Shown one piece after another: positions 23,551 through 35,264 of a stretch of 64,000 nt of DNA. Position 1 is the stretch's first letter, and the number at the start of each line of letters is the position of its first letter. The notes beneath the pieces were generated by a model, which was given only the letters and a program-made list of their open reading frames with translations, was not told the origin of the DNA and ran no database searches. Origin of the DNA: Voacanga thouarsii (lineage: Eukaryota > Streptophyta > Magnoliopsida > Gentianales > Apocynaceae); the NCBI GenBank assembly GCA_026120185.1, contig JANUWF010002285.1, forward strand, positions 620,001-684,000, given 5' to 3'. The translations under genes and the position numbers were made by a program.

Positions 23551-25383
23551 TTCTGAAAATCGAAAATAAAAGAAAGAAATTAGTTTGTGAAAACAAAATA
23601 AAAATTTGTGCACTGAAAATAATTTGGCTCTTAGGAAAACTGACATAGCTTCTTGGGAAGATTAACAATTTCCTAAGCTAAGTGTATTAACCACCAAAAA
23701 TTAATTTCCCTTCTAGGTAATGGTCTAGAGAATAACTCCATCGTGGGATGGTCGTTTCCTCTCATTTCCTATGGACATACCTCGCACTATAACCTCCAAC
23801 GTGGGCTGGCCGATCATAGTACGTGCCCTGGGTTATTAATTACATCCTTCCATTAGATCTAGATCCTTGTGGTATCCCCATCCTATACGGGTTCACTCCC
23901 AGGGTGACGCGAGGGGATCCACGATCTCTAATGACGACCGTGATGGAAGCCGTGGGGCCGTTGGCACCCCTCTCCCACTTAGTCTTTTAAAATAAAGGTT
24001 TTCTGGAAAATATCCTTTTGAAATTTCCATTAAGTTTTTCTTAACTCAAAAATAAAATATCTAAGTCCAATAAAATCTCTATGTCAAGGCTTATATCCTT
24101 TGAGAGATTTCCTCCATGGACTAATTTTATATAAGTTAAAACTTAATGATTTCAAAAATTTTCCAATTAAAACTTTCTAGAGACTTTGGTCTCAAGTTTA
24201 TTTGACAAAATCATTTTTCTAGTCCAAAACAAAACAAAATGGCTCTCCATTTTAATTTACAAAAATATCTAAATCCAATATATTTTCTATGTCAAGGATT
24301 AAATCCTTTGAGAAAATATTTAAGGATTAATTTTTGTACCAATTAAAATAACCATTTAGTTTTTAAAGAAAAATATTTTTTCTTGCCAAAACAAAAGGTT
24401 CCCAAAGACTTTAGTCTTTGAGAAAAAGCACACATAGGTACATAAAAAAAAAAATAGCATGCTAGAAAACAATAAACGTTTTCATGCTTTTCTATTTTTT
24501 AAACCTAAGTGCCCAAATAATAGAATTAAACACATTAATTAATTAATTAATGATCTTGTTTAATCCTAAACTCCCTTACTAATATTTTTCATGCAAATAT
24601 AATCCAAGAATATAAATATTGCAAAAAATATTAACTTCGCCTGGTATGGGACCCAAAACGAAAAAGGAAAAAAATAAAAAAAAATTTGCCAAAATTGGCT
24701 GTCGGTCAACTGCACCGGCCGCACAGGATCCGCGCCAGAATGGCCTGCGGTCCACCGCAGCCGCAATGCACCACGCCACACCAGATCGCACGCCAGCCAC
24801 GACCCGTGGACTTCGCCCGCGACCCGCTCCCGGTTCTCCTCTGCTGCCGACCCACGATTCAGCCCGCGAGCTGCCCCGGTCGGATCTCCTCTGACCCGCG
24901 CAAGAACCCGAAAGCCAAATGAAATTCAATTGCAAATTTTACAATTGAATTCGGCTCAAATCAAAGGAATTGGCTCGGCTTCCACGGCTCATCAGCGACC
25001 GGCTCCTCTCACCAACAGCAGCGGCTCGGCTCGGCGGCTCGGCTTGGACGCGGCGGCTTATGAACAGTGCATCTTCTTCGTTTTACTTTTGTTTCGCTCG
25101 CGACTTGCAGAGCATTTTTTTCCTTCGATTTTTTCTGCCTTCTTTGGCGTTTTTGGACATTTTTACTTATAAAAACTCATCCAAAACATAACCACAACCG
25201 CCTTTACCCATTAAAATTGGATTTACACGATTAAAGCATCAAAGCCAAAAATTTACAAAGAGCTCCTATGCTTCAACGGTGAAGCTTACAAAACCATCTA
25301 TCCCATACCAAAACAGCGAAGGATCACAGGTATAATCATCTTCTCCATTTTATTAACTACCATGCTCCCTATATTGATCAAAA
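23551..25383 (-). other. 5' leader of copia C2
   Basis: Homologous to 14911-16693. The AT-rich parts and the block at 23700-23980 align easily with C1. The GC-rich island (24701-24910 and about 24990-25065) aligns only loosely. The ORFs here (24566-24935, 24619-24894, 24930-25191) are not conserved in C1 and are not called as genes. Confidence 0.75.
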
Positions 25384-25401
25384 CCAATGGCTCTGATACC
25401 A
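25384..25401 (-). other. primer-binding site of copia C2
   Basis: The minus strand reads TGGTATCAGAGCCATTGG, complementary to initiator tRNA-Met, 3 bp from the LTR end at 25405. Confidence 0.93.
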
Positions 25402-25404
25402 CTT

Positions 25405-27431
25405 TGATGGAAAATGCATAAACAGGGGCATGCACCGTAAGAAAAAAAAATTGGAGAAAAATAAAACGCGAGCCATAAAGGCCATGCGGAAGCGTGAAGA
25501 TCATACCTTTGCGTTCCTTAACCCTCCTGGGTTGCGTAGGAACAGAATGAACGGCTGGAATCGCCTCGCTTTGCACACTTGAAGGAGCTTCCGGTTGAAC
25601 ACCCGCTAGCCTTCGACTTCGCCTTATTTGCATTAACGCTTAGCTCTCCAGCTCTCGGGATATTCCTCAGCCTAACCTCTAGTTGGTGAACACAATAGAA
25701 AAGAGAAACGGTCTCAATTCTCCTTGGTTCGCTCGCTATTAGTTTGCAAAGAACAAGGAGAAAAACAAAGAGGTGGAGAGAGACGTTGAGAGAGAGACTC
25801 ACGTGAAGCTTGTAAGGCTAGGGAAAGAAATTTGGGTTTTTCCTTTTCAAAGAGTTGTTTATATTTTGCCTAAACTAGGTCTCTCAATCTCTGATAAACA
25901 TCTCCCCGGGATTTCAAAACACCCAGATGTTATCCTGAGAAACAGTTTGGCCTAACCTTAAACTCCTCTTAACCGTATCTGGAAAAAACCCTAAGGTCCA
26001 AGCTATTGGGCCAGATAAATATTTATTATTTTTCTTGGACCCAAAAGGCCCAAAATAATAAATATTAATTATTTATTTTCTGGGCTTACATAAGTAACCT
26101 AATAAATAATTAATGAGCCCAAATGAACAATAATAATTAATCTTTAATTATATATTTCTTGGGCCTATATAAATAACCCAATAAATAATTAAACATTAAT
26201 TATTTCCCCTAGTTTAAGCCCAGGTTAATTTTTTAATTATTCATACTGGACCTAGGCCCTAAATAATTAATTAACCAAATAAACTAGATAACTAATTTCT
26301 CTCAACTTCTATTTTATTTATTTATTTATTTCATTCTAGTCCAATAATAAATTAGACTTCCTGAATAAAATAAAATAAAACAAAACAAAATAAAATCCTC
26401 TTCAACTGAGACCAATTCCTCAACCCAAAAATAGTTAGGACTTACGGGCTATCCCGAGGACCAAAAAGACACATCGCCTTGGCTGCTAAAATGACCAAAA
26501 TACCCCTGCTATATAAATGGCTATATTTTGCATTTTAAATATTTTCTAATATCACCATAAGGAAATATTGACCCCAAGGACAATGCTGCATTCGCAAAGT
26601 CTCCGACCTACAGGTGAAATGACTAAAATACCCCTCTACACATCGCCGTACATTTAGAGAGGAAGAAGTGTACTAACACCCCCTAAATGACATCTACCAT
26701 CCTTAGGCTTCTAGTCCAATGATCCACAACTTCCTGGAGTGTTTCCACTTTCCAAGGGAGCTACCCTAAAGCAAACATCCAAGTCATGTTTCCCAGGGCC
26801 CTAGATAATTTAGACCATTCGGACAACCACAAGGGGCGATATAGTGCAGAAACTATCTTGTATAAGTCTGTCTTAACTAACTAGTCACACATACCCAACA
26901 TGCAAGTATATTGGCCCTACAATAGAACCTCAACTATAGCAAATCAAAGTATATGCTTCCAGCTTCGCCAGACCACCAACCCATACTCAAGTCTTAGAGT
27001 ACTAGTCCACACTGTAGTAGTAGTAATCTAGGTTTCTACCATATAGTACTTTGAGAAACCACTACTACAGGTCTTGTTCTACGTATTCGAGATACGCTTA
27101 TGTCATGAAGTGAGTGGACTACCCACTGGCTAAAGGTAAGCCATTCCCCATTTGGAATTCATAACATAATAACCTAGACATGATGAGGTTCCCAGTCTCA
27201 TCAATAGGTTAAGAACAAATGTTTATGTGTTAAATAACCCGTGATCCATACCTTACTGTGAAAGACCACCATTCACATGGATCACTTATTTAAACACAAT
27301 GGGTCTATTTCAAACGAAAATCGTGCACAAACAAAAAGTAAATTCACAAACAATTTCTTAAAATAAATTCTTTTATTAAATAATTCGATTTTACATCAGA
27401 AACCTAGTCTAAGAAGGCATACAATCCAACA
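25405..27431 (-). repeat. 5' LTR of copia C2
   Basis: About 2.03 kb, the pair of 20430-22457. TG...CA ends are intact, and target duplication ATACC follows at 27432-27436. The ORF at 25298-25633 starts in the LTR and runs past the primer site; it is a chance frame. Confidence 0.95.
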
Positions 27432-27672
27432 ATACCACTCCAAACCACTTAAATCTTCTTTGAAAAAATTCTAGATTTCATCTACTCACTGCCGTGAATC
27501 CATTCATACCACTTTTAACATCAAACTCCAAAATCCAACTCTCTCTTTTGGATAAAAAATTAGAATTTTTGTGAAGGCTCAAGAACACCTTCAAGGTAAG
27601 TTTGTTCAATCAACTTCATCTTCACTAATCTTCAATCTCTAATGAATATATATGTGTATAAGCATGCTAATG

Positions 27673-27737
<65 letters not shown>

Positions 27738-30072
27738 CCGAATGATTTCTTCAATAATGGCCATGCTTTCTTCATCTCTCTTGGACGGATCTAGTCATCT
27801 AGGAGTTGAAATCCATTCAAAACTCCTTCAAGGTACTCATCAATCAAGTAAGCCTTTTCAACCCTCCTTTTAAATTCTAGATTCATGTCTCTAGGATGAT
27901 ATTGGTAGGAGATGGATTATGAATAGGATTTGAGCATGAATTGTTGTGATGAGTTGAGATTGAAGCATGAATAAATGTGTGTATATGATGGAGATGGGAT
28001 TTATGCATGAGTTGATTATCTTGGTTGATTGTATGGTGTTTTAGGGTTTAATGCATGTCTCCATGTCGTAAGTAGTATTTGTGATCAAGTATGCTAGAGA
28101 TTATATTCATGTATGATTGTTAAAGCCATGATTATGTTTATGCTAGTAGAGGTTGGATCATGCCTTAGTAAATTTAGATCTATGCTTTTATTCATGATTT
28201 GGATTATTTGATTATTTGAAATGGAGTATATGCTCATGATTGTGGTTAGCAATAGAAATATGATCATGATCTAGTTGTCCCTAAGCTAATTTTATTTCAT
28301 CAATAAAATATTTAATATTATAATTTGTGCTAATAAATTCGAAAACCCTAGGAAGGTAGATTTAGATTATTATATATATAATAAGGATATTTTAGTCAAA
28401 TAAATGATAGCTTTTACTAAAGAAATAAAATATATAGATATTATATATATAATAATAATATCAAATAAAGCCTTATATATAAATAATCATAATAAGTAAA
28501 AATATTAATTTTGTAAGTCTTATATCCATAAATATCATTAAAAATTATTCTTCAATTATTTTCTTTTAATCAAAACCTGTTAAAATTTATTTGTTAGCTT
28601 TCGATCAAGACCCATTAAATTTTATTTTCAACTAATTTTAGTTACTAATTATTTTCAAATAATTAATTATTAATAAGTCATTATTTTACCTAATACCACC
28701 TAGGACCCTCCATCAAATAAAATCTAATTTATTTTTAACAAGATTTAAACCTTCAGCTTATTAGTACCTATTTTCCAAAACATTAATTATTTTAAATATC
28801 AAATCAGACTTAGCTTATAAACCTTTTTATTTATTATTTGGCCTTAAAGCTTGAGACACTAGGATCATGGTAGTAGTGAGTTGAGCTAGTTTTATTTGTG
28901 GAAGTGGTTTTTGGCATGAATTTGATTATGGTTCATGTTTACCCCAGGCGGGGTTGGGTCAACTATTGAAGACCTTTGTTTTATCTCAAGCTAAGGATCA
29001 GGTAAACTCCTGCATAAAACCTGTTTGATGCGAAATTGATTATTATGGCAAGCCAAATGTAGAGTGCATGGACACTCATTTCTATAAAGGCAATTAAAGA
29101 TTGTCTCCTTTCTCATTTCAGTCAAACAAATTATTTGAAGCTCAATAAGCAATTTACTCAAACTCAAAACTCTTTCTAAAACTGATTTTGACAAAGACTT
29201 TGGAAATCCTTAATTGCCATTTTCAAGTGGAATTATGTTTTATTCATTTTTCCCCAAGTGTGGTAAGTTACGTTGAGTACTCAACAAGGGTAGGCTAGTA
29301 GTACTAGTTTTGAAAAGCAAGAGTGAGTCTTTTGGAAGGAGGCCACCTCCAAAAGATGAACTCAACTTAGAGAAACGTTAGTACTACTTAGTCATGCTGG
29401 TCCGAGCTAGCAGTTTTCAGTCATGTGGACTGTGTATTGTCGGAGTGGACAACCAATTTTTGTTTAGGTATAGAGAAGCGAGGAGTATCTTGCCCGGTAA
29501 GCCGATTACCTACCTTTTGTTAGTCTGCACAAAGTGTGGCATTTTGACTGGTTATGGGGCCCAACGTGTGGTAACCCATGACCACTTTTGAGTGGTTAAT
29601 TTTATTGTATCTGTATGGTTGGAAAAGCCAAAACACCACTCTTGATTTTGACTATTGTTTATTGCTTGCCTGTATTTCTCTTATGAAGATTTTATACTTT
29701 GCATTCACGAACTATTTTCACTGGACACTCAAAGCACACACGGACTTACTGAGATTTTTGTCTTATCACCCGTTTTGCCATGATTTCAGGTCAATCCTGT
29801 TGTGGGGATGAGTAGCTAGATATTACCTGCCTTGGAAGATTTTCTAATATTTAATTTGTGTAATGCTTTGGGGAGTTGAGAGTGGATAATTTTTTTTTTA
29901 TGGATTTGATTTTGGAATTCTTGGATTCATTCTTGGATTGTAATAAATTTTAAGTTTAAAGTATTATTTTTATCCTATTGTTTTGATTGTGTGACCTAGT
30001 TATAAAGACCCATTGTCCTTTGGACGGGGCGACATCCCCGGCCCTGTCGGGCCTAAGTAATGGGGTGTTACA
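27432..30072 (+). repeat. LTR A of the G1 family, right piece
   Basis: Continues the LTR broken at 20429 and runs to GGGGTGTTACA at 30072, matching the reverse complement of the G1 LTR end (6411). The two pieces add to about 4.33 kb, the same size as the G1 5' LTR. No primer-binding site follows 30072, so it is a solo LTR or a 3' LTR whose body lies left of the window. It contains a (CT)30 microsatellite at 27675-27734. The block at about 29265-29600 is especially well conserved between G1, LTR A and LTR B. Confidence 0.88.
27675..27734 (+). repeat. (CT)n microsatellite inside LTR A
   Basis: An uninterrupted CT run of about 30 units. The 73-codon ORF at 27652-27873 that translates it as Ser-Leu repeats is an artefact. 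Confidence 0.97.
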
Positions 30073-30543
30073 AATAGATATCCAAACTTGAGGTAAAGAG
30101 AAAGGTTTGTCCAAGAGGACTTTATTCCTATAAAACAAAACACAAATAAAAGCATAAGAAAAATAATAATAAAATAAAAACATACCTAAATAAAAGAAAA
30201 CAAACTAAAGAAAAAGACTCAAAAAATAAAATAAAAATAAAAATAAAACAAAAACTTTTTACACTCATCATGCTTCCTCCCCAAACCTTTTGAAAAGAAA
30301 TTAAAGCTCAAAATAAAATATAGGCATGATGAATGTAGAATGAAGAGAGGTTTTTGAAAAATAGAAGGTTTATGAAAATAATTTTTCTTACTAAAGCAAA
30401 ATACATAAACCTCTTTCTCTAACATTTCTTTAGACACACAAATATTGTTGTCAACGAATAAATACACATGATTTCTAAAGAATGTATCAAGCTTGAAATC
30501 ACCTTTTAACCCTTCGAAAAATTTGTTATAATTGAAATTCCCC

Positions 30544-30858
30544 TTAGAACTTAGCAATTGAGCTCTTAATGATGGGATCAAGGAAATCCTTACTTTTCAA
30601 GGCATAGTCTACAAAAACTAAGTTGCCTCCCTGAAATTGGGGTGAAGGGTAGAATTCGTCAACATCCTCAAAAGGTTTCTTATGATGTAGCGTTGAAAGA
30701 TCCAACTCCTTGAGGCGTGATAAATTTAACACAACATCATTTGGACCCTTGTTCTCCAATAATTGAGAGGAACCTAAAAAAAAATCATGTGATAAAGAGA
30801 GATTAGAATTATTAGCACGTAGAATAGAATTGAATACCTCCATTTCCACATTATGCAA
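30544..30858 (-). pseudogene. unrecognised 104-codon frame in element O
   Basis: An open minus-strand frame with segments such as LLENKGPNDVVLNLSRLKEL and HKKPFEDVDEFYPSPQFQGG. I do not recognise a family. Its low repeat content and Leu/Asp/Lys mix look more protein-like than chance AT-rich ORFs. It overlaps the next frame (30219-30581: RAQLLSSKGNFNYNKFF, VYLFVDNNICVSKEMLEK), which may be its frameshifted continuation. It lies downstream of the gag-like fragment in the same sense, so it may belong to the element's polyprotein or be an insertion into it. Confidence 0.3.
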
Positions 30859-31115
30859 TTGTCCCTCATAGCCTCTTTTTTTTTTTTTTTTTCATGGTCA
30901 ATTATACGAGCTAGCATGAACTCATAAGTCTCCTCAACAATCTTAACTAATTGTTTCCTTTGATTGCCCATTCATTGCGAAGCTTCTTTATGCCACTGAA
31001 CAGATGAATTTGTATTGGCAATAAAAGAATTCACTAATACTTCTAATGACATCTCACTAAAACAACCAATGTTAGCTTGTAATTTTGCCAATCTATCATC
31101 AATACACTAGTGTTT
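30774..31115 (-). pseudogene. gag-like fragment of element O
   Basis: The minus strand reads DDRLAKLQANIGCFSEMSLE, then VLVNSFIANTNSSVQWHKEA, then a stop and MGNQRKQLVKIVEETYEF. This resembles the C-terminal gag region of plant Tat/Athila/Ogre-like elements, where a segment of the type MSLEExVKSLATNT leads into a coiled-coil stretch. The match is by pattern only and short. A 17-18 base T run at about 30878-30896 (Lys codons on the minus strand) probably damaged the frame. No zinc knuckle is visible. Confidence is limited by length and decay. Confidence 0.4.
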
Positions 31116-31490
31116 TTTTTTTTTTTGAAAAATGAAATAAAAATGATGAACACGCAGCAATGATGAACAATGCAATTTAATTCATGAAGAAAGAAATAAA
31201 AATGAAACAAAACGAAATCTACTATATCGCCTTCAAGTCATTGGATCACGTACCAAGGCAAACACCTAGCAAAGACAAAACGAAAGTTAGATAACGGAAT
31301 TTATAATTCAAACAAAATTAGAAGAATAAATTAGTCAATTAATCATCAGCCAATGTTAGTAAGTTAGATTACATAGATACAAAGATACAAAAGATGGCAC
31401 ATTTTTACCTAAAGAACAATTGTACAAATTTACATATGTACATATTTACACGGTTAAATCAACAAAATCCAAACTTTCATGATATTATTT

Positions 31491-31506
31491 CCCGGCAACG
31501 GTGCCA
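31491..31506 (-). repeat. second copy of the O primer-binding site
   Basis: CCCGGCAACGGTGCCA on the plus strand, 83 bp from the first copy, with similar flanks on both sides (TATTATTT/TCCTATTC before, AAAACTTCATG/AAAATTTGATG after). This looks like a short tandem duplication covering the LTR end and primer site. Confidence 0.8.
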
Positions 31507-31573
31507 AAAACTTCATGTTAAATCAAGTTTTTCAAAAACACCTCTATGATGAAATAGAAAAATATCCTATTCG

Positions 31574-31588
31574 CCGGCAACGGTGCCA
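31574..31588 (-). other. primer-binding site of element O (tRNA-Asp type)
   Basis: The minus strand reads TGGCACCGTTGCCGG, one base different from the TGGCGCCGTTGCCGG complementary to plant tRNA-Asp that Athila/Tat elements use. It lies 6 bp from the LTR end at 31595. A second copy is at 31491-31506. Confidence 0.8.
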
Positions 31589-31594
31589 AAAATT

Positions 31595-33093
31595 TGATGC
31601 GTATGGATTTGGGTATGAAAAATCATATAAAAACTAAGCACATTCCCAATTAAGTTTATATTAAAACGTTAAACCTAAATTACACATATGAGCAAGCGTA
31701 CTCATCATTAACATAGTATAGGGTTCAAACGAGTGTCGATCCTCAAGGAACAAGTATATATTAATCCCTTTTCTTTCATTGTTTAACAAACTCAAAAAAG
31801 TAAAAATAAATAAATAAATAAAATAAAACAAAATAAAATAAAAATAAAAATATATACATGTCAAGGATGGAGAACTATGTAACTCAACCTATTGTTTAGA
31901 CAAACATGATCTTAAAGAACCCAACCATTATCATAACCAATTATTCTCTTAGCATCATGAAGGATGAAAATAGATTCATTTCGATGGTCAATCCATGAAA
32001 TCACTATCCTCTAGATAAATTAGCATCAATTGGTCTGTCTCAACTAATTCACCCAAAAGACGCGTTAAACACAATCCTTGATTAAATTTCCTTAGTCTGG
32101 AAAATTTAAAACATGAAATTAATCAATGAATCCTTGGTCTGGCAAACATCAATTAACCTTTAATTACTTAATTCTCAGCAATTAAACTCTTTGGTCTAGT
32201 AAGTTAACAGCCAATAAATATGAAATTAATCAATTGAAATCACCATCAACCTCTTTGGTCTAGCAAGCTAATGAAAAGAAACAATCAATTAATCTCATAA
32301 TATGCCCAAGTAATTAAATACCAAGAATAACAATCAATTAATCAAAAAATCAAATAACTCTAAATATCATGAATATCTAAAACAATGTCAAATTACAATA
32401 AAACAATTAACATATCATTGTTAAAGAAAAAGTAAACAAAGTAAAAGAAATCACTCATAGACAAGCCTCCTTCTTCTTCCTTTGAAGACCTTCTTGCACA
32501 ACCCTCCTTGAATTGAAGAATTCCTTATTTGATTTAAGTGATTTTCTTGATGGTCAATGAATTCTCCCCATTTCCCTTGGGTTTTCATCTATTTATAGGC
32601 TTGGGAAGTGCCTAAACTCCTTACTGTAATGTTCTTGGCCGAGTAGAAGTTGAAAGATACTAAAACTCCATAGATTACCAAAAACTGCGTAGAAAAATCC
32701 CAATCCTGACTTTTCCTCAGAGCACAGCCGGCGCCGCCTTGGCTCTCGGAGCCAGCGCCAGTTGTGTTCTGGTTCTCCACTCATTCGTCATTTTTTTTCG
32801 AATTTCACACAATGTAGTCCAACATGCAGCAAGCGCCGCCTTGGCCCTTGAAGCTGGCACCAGTTCCACTCTATTCTGCTCTGTTTTGACAATTTTTTGT
32901 CATCTCGAAGTTCGTGTCATCAGTGCATGGCCGGCGCCGGTTCTAATGACCTAGCCGGCACCGCCTCTCTTCTGTTTTACGACGTTTTTGTTTCGTTTTG
33001 CCCCAAAAATCTATAATAATGAACAAAATACCTCTCGAGGGGTAAAATCTCAAATATGAAGGAATATGACTAGTTATTCAATAAAATGTATCA
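31595..33093 (-). repeat. 5' LTR of element O
   Basis: The LTR end on the minus strand is GCATCA at 31595, next to the primer site. A plausible start is TGATAC at 33093, giving matching ends (TGATAC/GCATCA) and a length of about 1.5 kb; the exact right border is inferred. The sequence GAGTGTCGATCCTCAAGGAA near 31732 is of a type common near the ends of Tat/Ogre-like LTRs. The GC-rich repeated units at 32721-32970 include GCCGGCGCCG and CCGGCGCCGG. Small ORFs here (32589-32784, 32739-32954) are chance frames over these units. Confidence 0.6.
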
Positions 33094-33549
33094 CAAAAGA
33101 GCCTTAAATAATTAAAAAAAATATGAAGGACCCTCCAAAACCAGCCTGAAAGGACCCTCCAAAACCCCTTCAAACCTTCTGCAAGTTGGCTAAAGCATGG
33201 AAGAAAAATCTGCCCAGAAATTCCAGCAAACCATGCGAAAGACTAACCAGAAATTCCAGCTTTGTTTCCCTCTTCACCATTATCCGAAACCTACTCCATT
33301 TTTCTGTAAAACTCACCTTGGTCAGCCATCAGCTGAACTTCATCACCTCCACCATTGTTCTGCACGAAAAGAGCTCCATGGCTACTACTAAAATCTCTCC
33401 ATCAATCACTACAATCAAGCCATTAATTGGAGTCCAAAATTCCAGCAAATTGTTCTAGCAAACTTCTATGGATTAAGCCTCAACTATCCAAAAAATTCCT
33501 TCACCATTACACTCCATATTTCGGCCACCCTAAAGATTAAGCCTCAACT
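33094..33549 (+). repeat. LTR B of the G1 family, left piece
   Basis: From about 33139 (AAACCAGCCTGAAAGGACC) the sequence aligns with 19703-20110 of LTR A, in the same orientation. The first 950 bp or so of the LTR are absent here, as expected if element O split it and the rest lies to the left. The tail 33472-33535 is repeated after copia D at 42804-42853, a 64-bp tandem duplication that predates the insertion of D. CAACT at 33545-33549 is the target duplication of D. Confidence 0.7.
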
Positions 33550-35246
33550 TGTTAGTGTTGTGCCGTAGAGGCAATCACTTGTACATTGTATATGATACAT
33601 TTTATTTTAATAAAAGGCATTATTTATCTTATAGTTTCTTTTGTTTACTTTAAGTAATATAACTGTTCGATAAAGTCCCTAGTACAACACTGTGTTAAGG
33701 AAATTATGATAGAGATCATAGAATGAGATTCCTACTACACTGGATGGTGTTAATACTTAAATAGTCCCTAGTCATAGTATTAATGAGACAGAACATCATT
33801 AATACGTTAAGACTAGCATATGTTAGACTTCCTGATTTGATCAGGCGGTGGTTCTCATAGCTGTAAGTATTGAGATACTCAAAGTTAACACATGGATGCT
33901 TATTAATGGAACACGTTCATTGGATGACCTAGCTTTGAGATAATCATATGGATAACTATTTAGTGCCAGTGATATAATCTCAATATAGCAAATGTGCAAG
34001 TATCCTTAGACTTCAGATCTCCAAGGTACTTTGTTTGCTGAGCTTTGTACTTTGATTCCAATCTCCGGAGCTCGATCGAGGGCCGCCTATGGGATGGATA
34101 TTGGGTACATTGTGAGGTAAACGAAAGTAGTTGAGAGGGTCAATAAAGGATTCACCACTCCTAATAGTATGGGCGAATATCTCACGGCCACTTGTAGGAA
34201 TTACTACTCGAAAATCCTTAGCCAAGGCGATTGTGTATTGGAAACAGTTCCAATTGATACATATCTAGAGTAGTGGGTTCATGGTACAAGTACTATTGTA
34301 TTTAGGCTAGAATTAATTCTGGAGGGAGTTGTAACTAATTCTGTACTCCAAACCGAATGAGATATTTTATGGTGAAAGGAGTTAATTGCACTGAAGTTTG
34401 TTATTGAAAGGTTCATGTCAAGCCACTTAACTTTCTGGACTCTTGGGTGGTCATGATGTGTTGTTAGATACCGCTCATGATCTGCGAATATGGGTTTATT
34501 AATTGATGAATTAATAAACCAATCCTGATTAGAATTGATAGGATTAATTCTAATTAATTATGGATTATTAATCTCAAAGACGTTTGGATTAATTCATGTT
34601 CTCTACCAATTGACTGGGAAACCTAATAGGTCACACACAATAGAGGATTATATACTCAAGATGTTATTTGATAACATTGTGGGGTTAATTGAGAGAAAGA
34701 GAAGTTGTTGTGAACAAATTATAATTAGTTATAATTTGTGGTCTAAGTTATAATTGTGAGAACTTGATGTTTCCAATTAGAATTCTCAATTTTAGCAGGG
34801 TTTTAGGTATATATGTATGATATAACTGAAAACCCTAGCTGATGTTGAGTCACACAAAATCCAGCCAAAAATAGCTGAACAACACACGATTCTCTCTCCT
34901 TTGTTCTCTCTTTCTCGGTTTTCTTCTTGAAAGAAAAACCCTAGCCACCATTAATTTTTGCTAGCATAGAAATTTTGATGCTTGAGTATACCTCTGTGTG
35001 GATTACTATTAGAGATAATCACACACTGTGATTATAGCGGTTTGACGTTCAACTCACGTGGAGGTTGATCACAAGGATTGCTGGATCGCGCCTCAACTTA
35101 AAAAATAAAATTTTGTTCTTCGTACAATCACCCAAAGGTAAAAAGCTATTACCTTTATGATCTTTATATCTTGTTTTCCACACATAGACGGGTCTTGGGA
35201 GGGTATCTCATTTGATTTTTCGCTGCGCCGTATGGGATACCCAACC
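33550..35246 (+). repeat. 5' LTR of copia D
   Basis: About 1.7 kb, pair of 41034-42798. It starts TGTTAGTGTTGTG and ends near ATACCCAAC, with a small deletion relative to the 3' LTR just before the end and the final A changed to C. The 70-codon ORF at 34013-34225 recurs at 41497-41709 only because it lies in both LTRs. Confidence 0.93.
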
Positions 35247-35247
35247 G

Positions 35248-35264
35248 TGGTATTAGAGCCATGC
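35248..35264 (+). other. primer-binding site of copia D
   Basis: TGGTATTAGAGCCATGC, one base from the LTR end. It is the initiator tRNA-Met complement with one C-to-T change relative to TGGTATCAGAG. Confidence 0.88.

Larger units (their letters stand above)
20430..27431 (-). mobile_element. copia C2, internally deleted LTR retrotransposon
   Basis: A 7.0-kb element with two LTRs of about 2.03 kb (20430-22457 and 25405-27431), flanked by the perfect 5-bp duplication ATACC (20425-20429 and 27432-27436). It keeps primer site, leader, gag and polypurine tract, but lacks almost all of pol. By eye the LTRs differ by roughly 3% over the first 400 bp, so the insertion is not very recent. Together with C1 it defines one family. 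Confidence 0.96.
30073..31573 (-). mobile_element. interior of Tat/Athila-like element O, heavily decayed
   Basis: AT-rich sequence left of a tRNA-Asp type primer site, cut at 30072 by the end of LTR A. It carries remnants of at least one frame on the minus strand (see the next two features). I find no protease, reverse transcriptase or integrase here; they would lie to the left, beyond LTR A. Confidence 0.55.

Noticed and set aside
27652..27873. 73-codon ORF with long Ser-Leu repeats
   Set aside because: It is a translation of the CT microsatellite in LTR A; the matching region in other LTRs has no frame.
31574..31588. Similarity to a tRNA-Asp 3' end
   Set aside because: Only the last 15 or so bases match and no cloverleaf can be formed; it is a primer-binding site, not a tRNA gene.
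34013..34225. 70-codon ORF, twin at 41497-41709
   Set aside because: Lies inside the two LTRs of copia D; duplication reflects the LTRs and not a gene pair.
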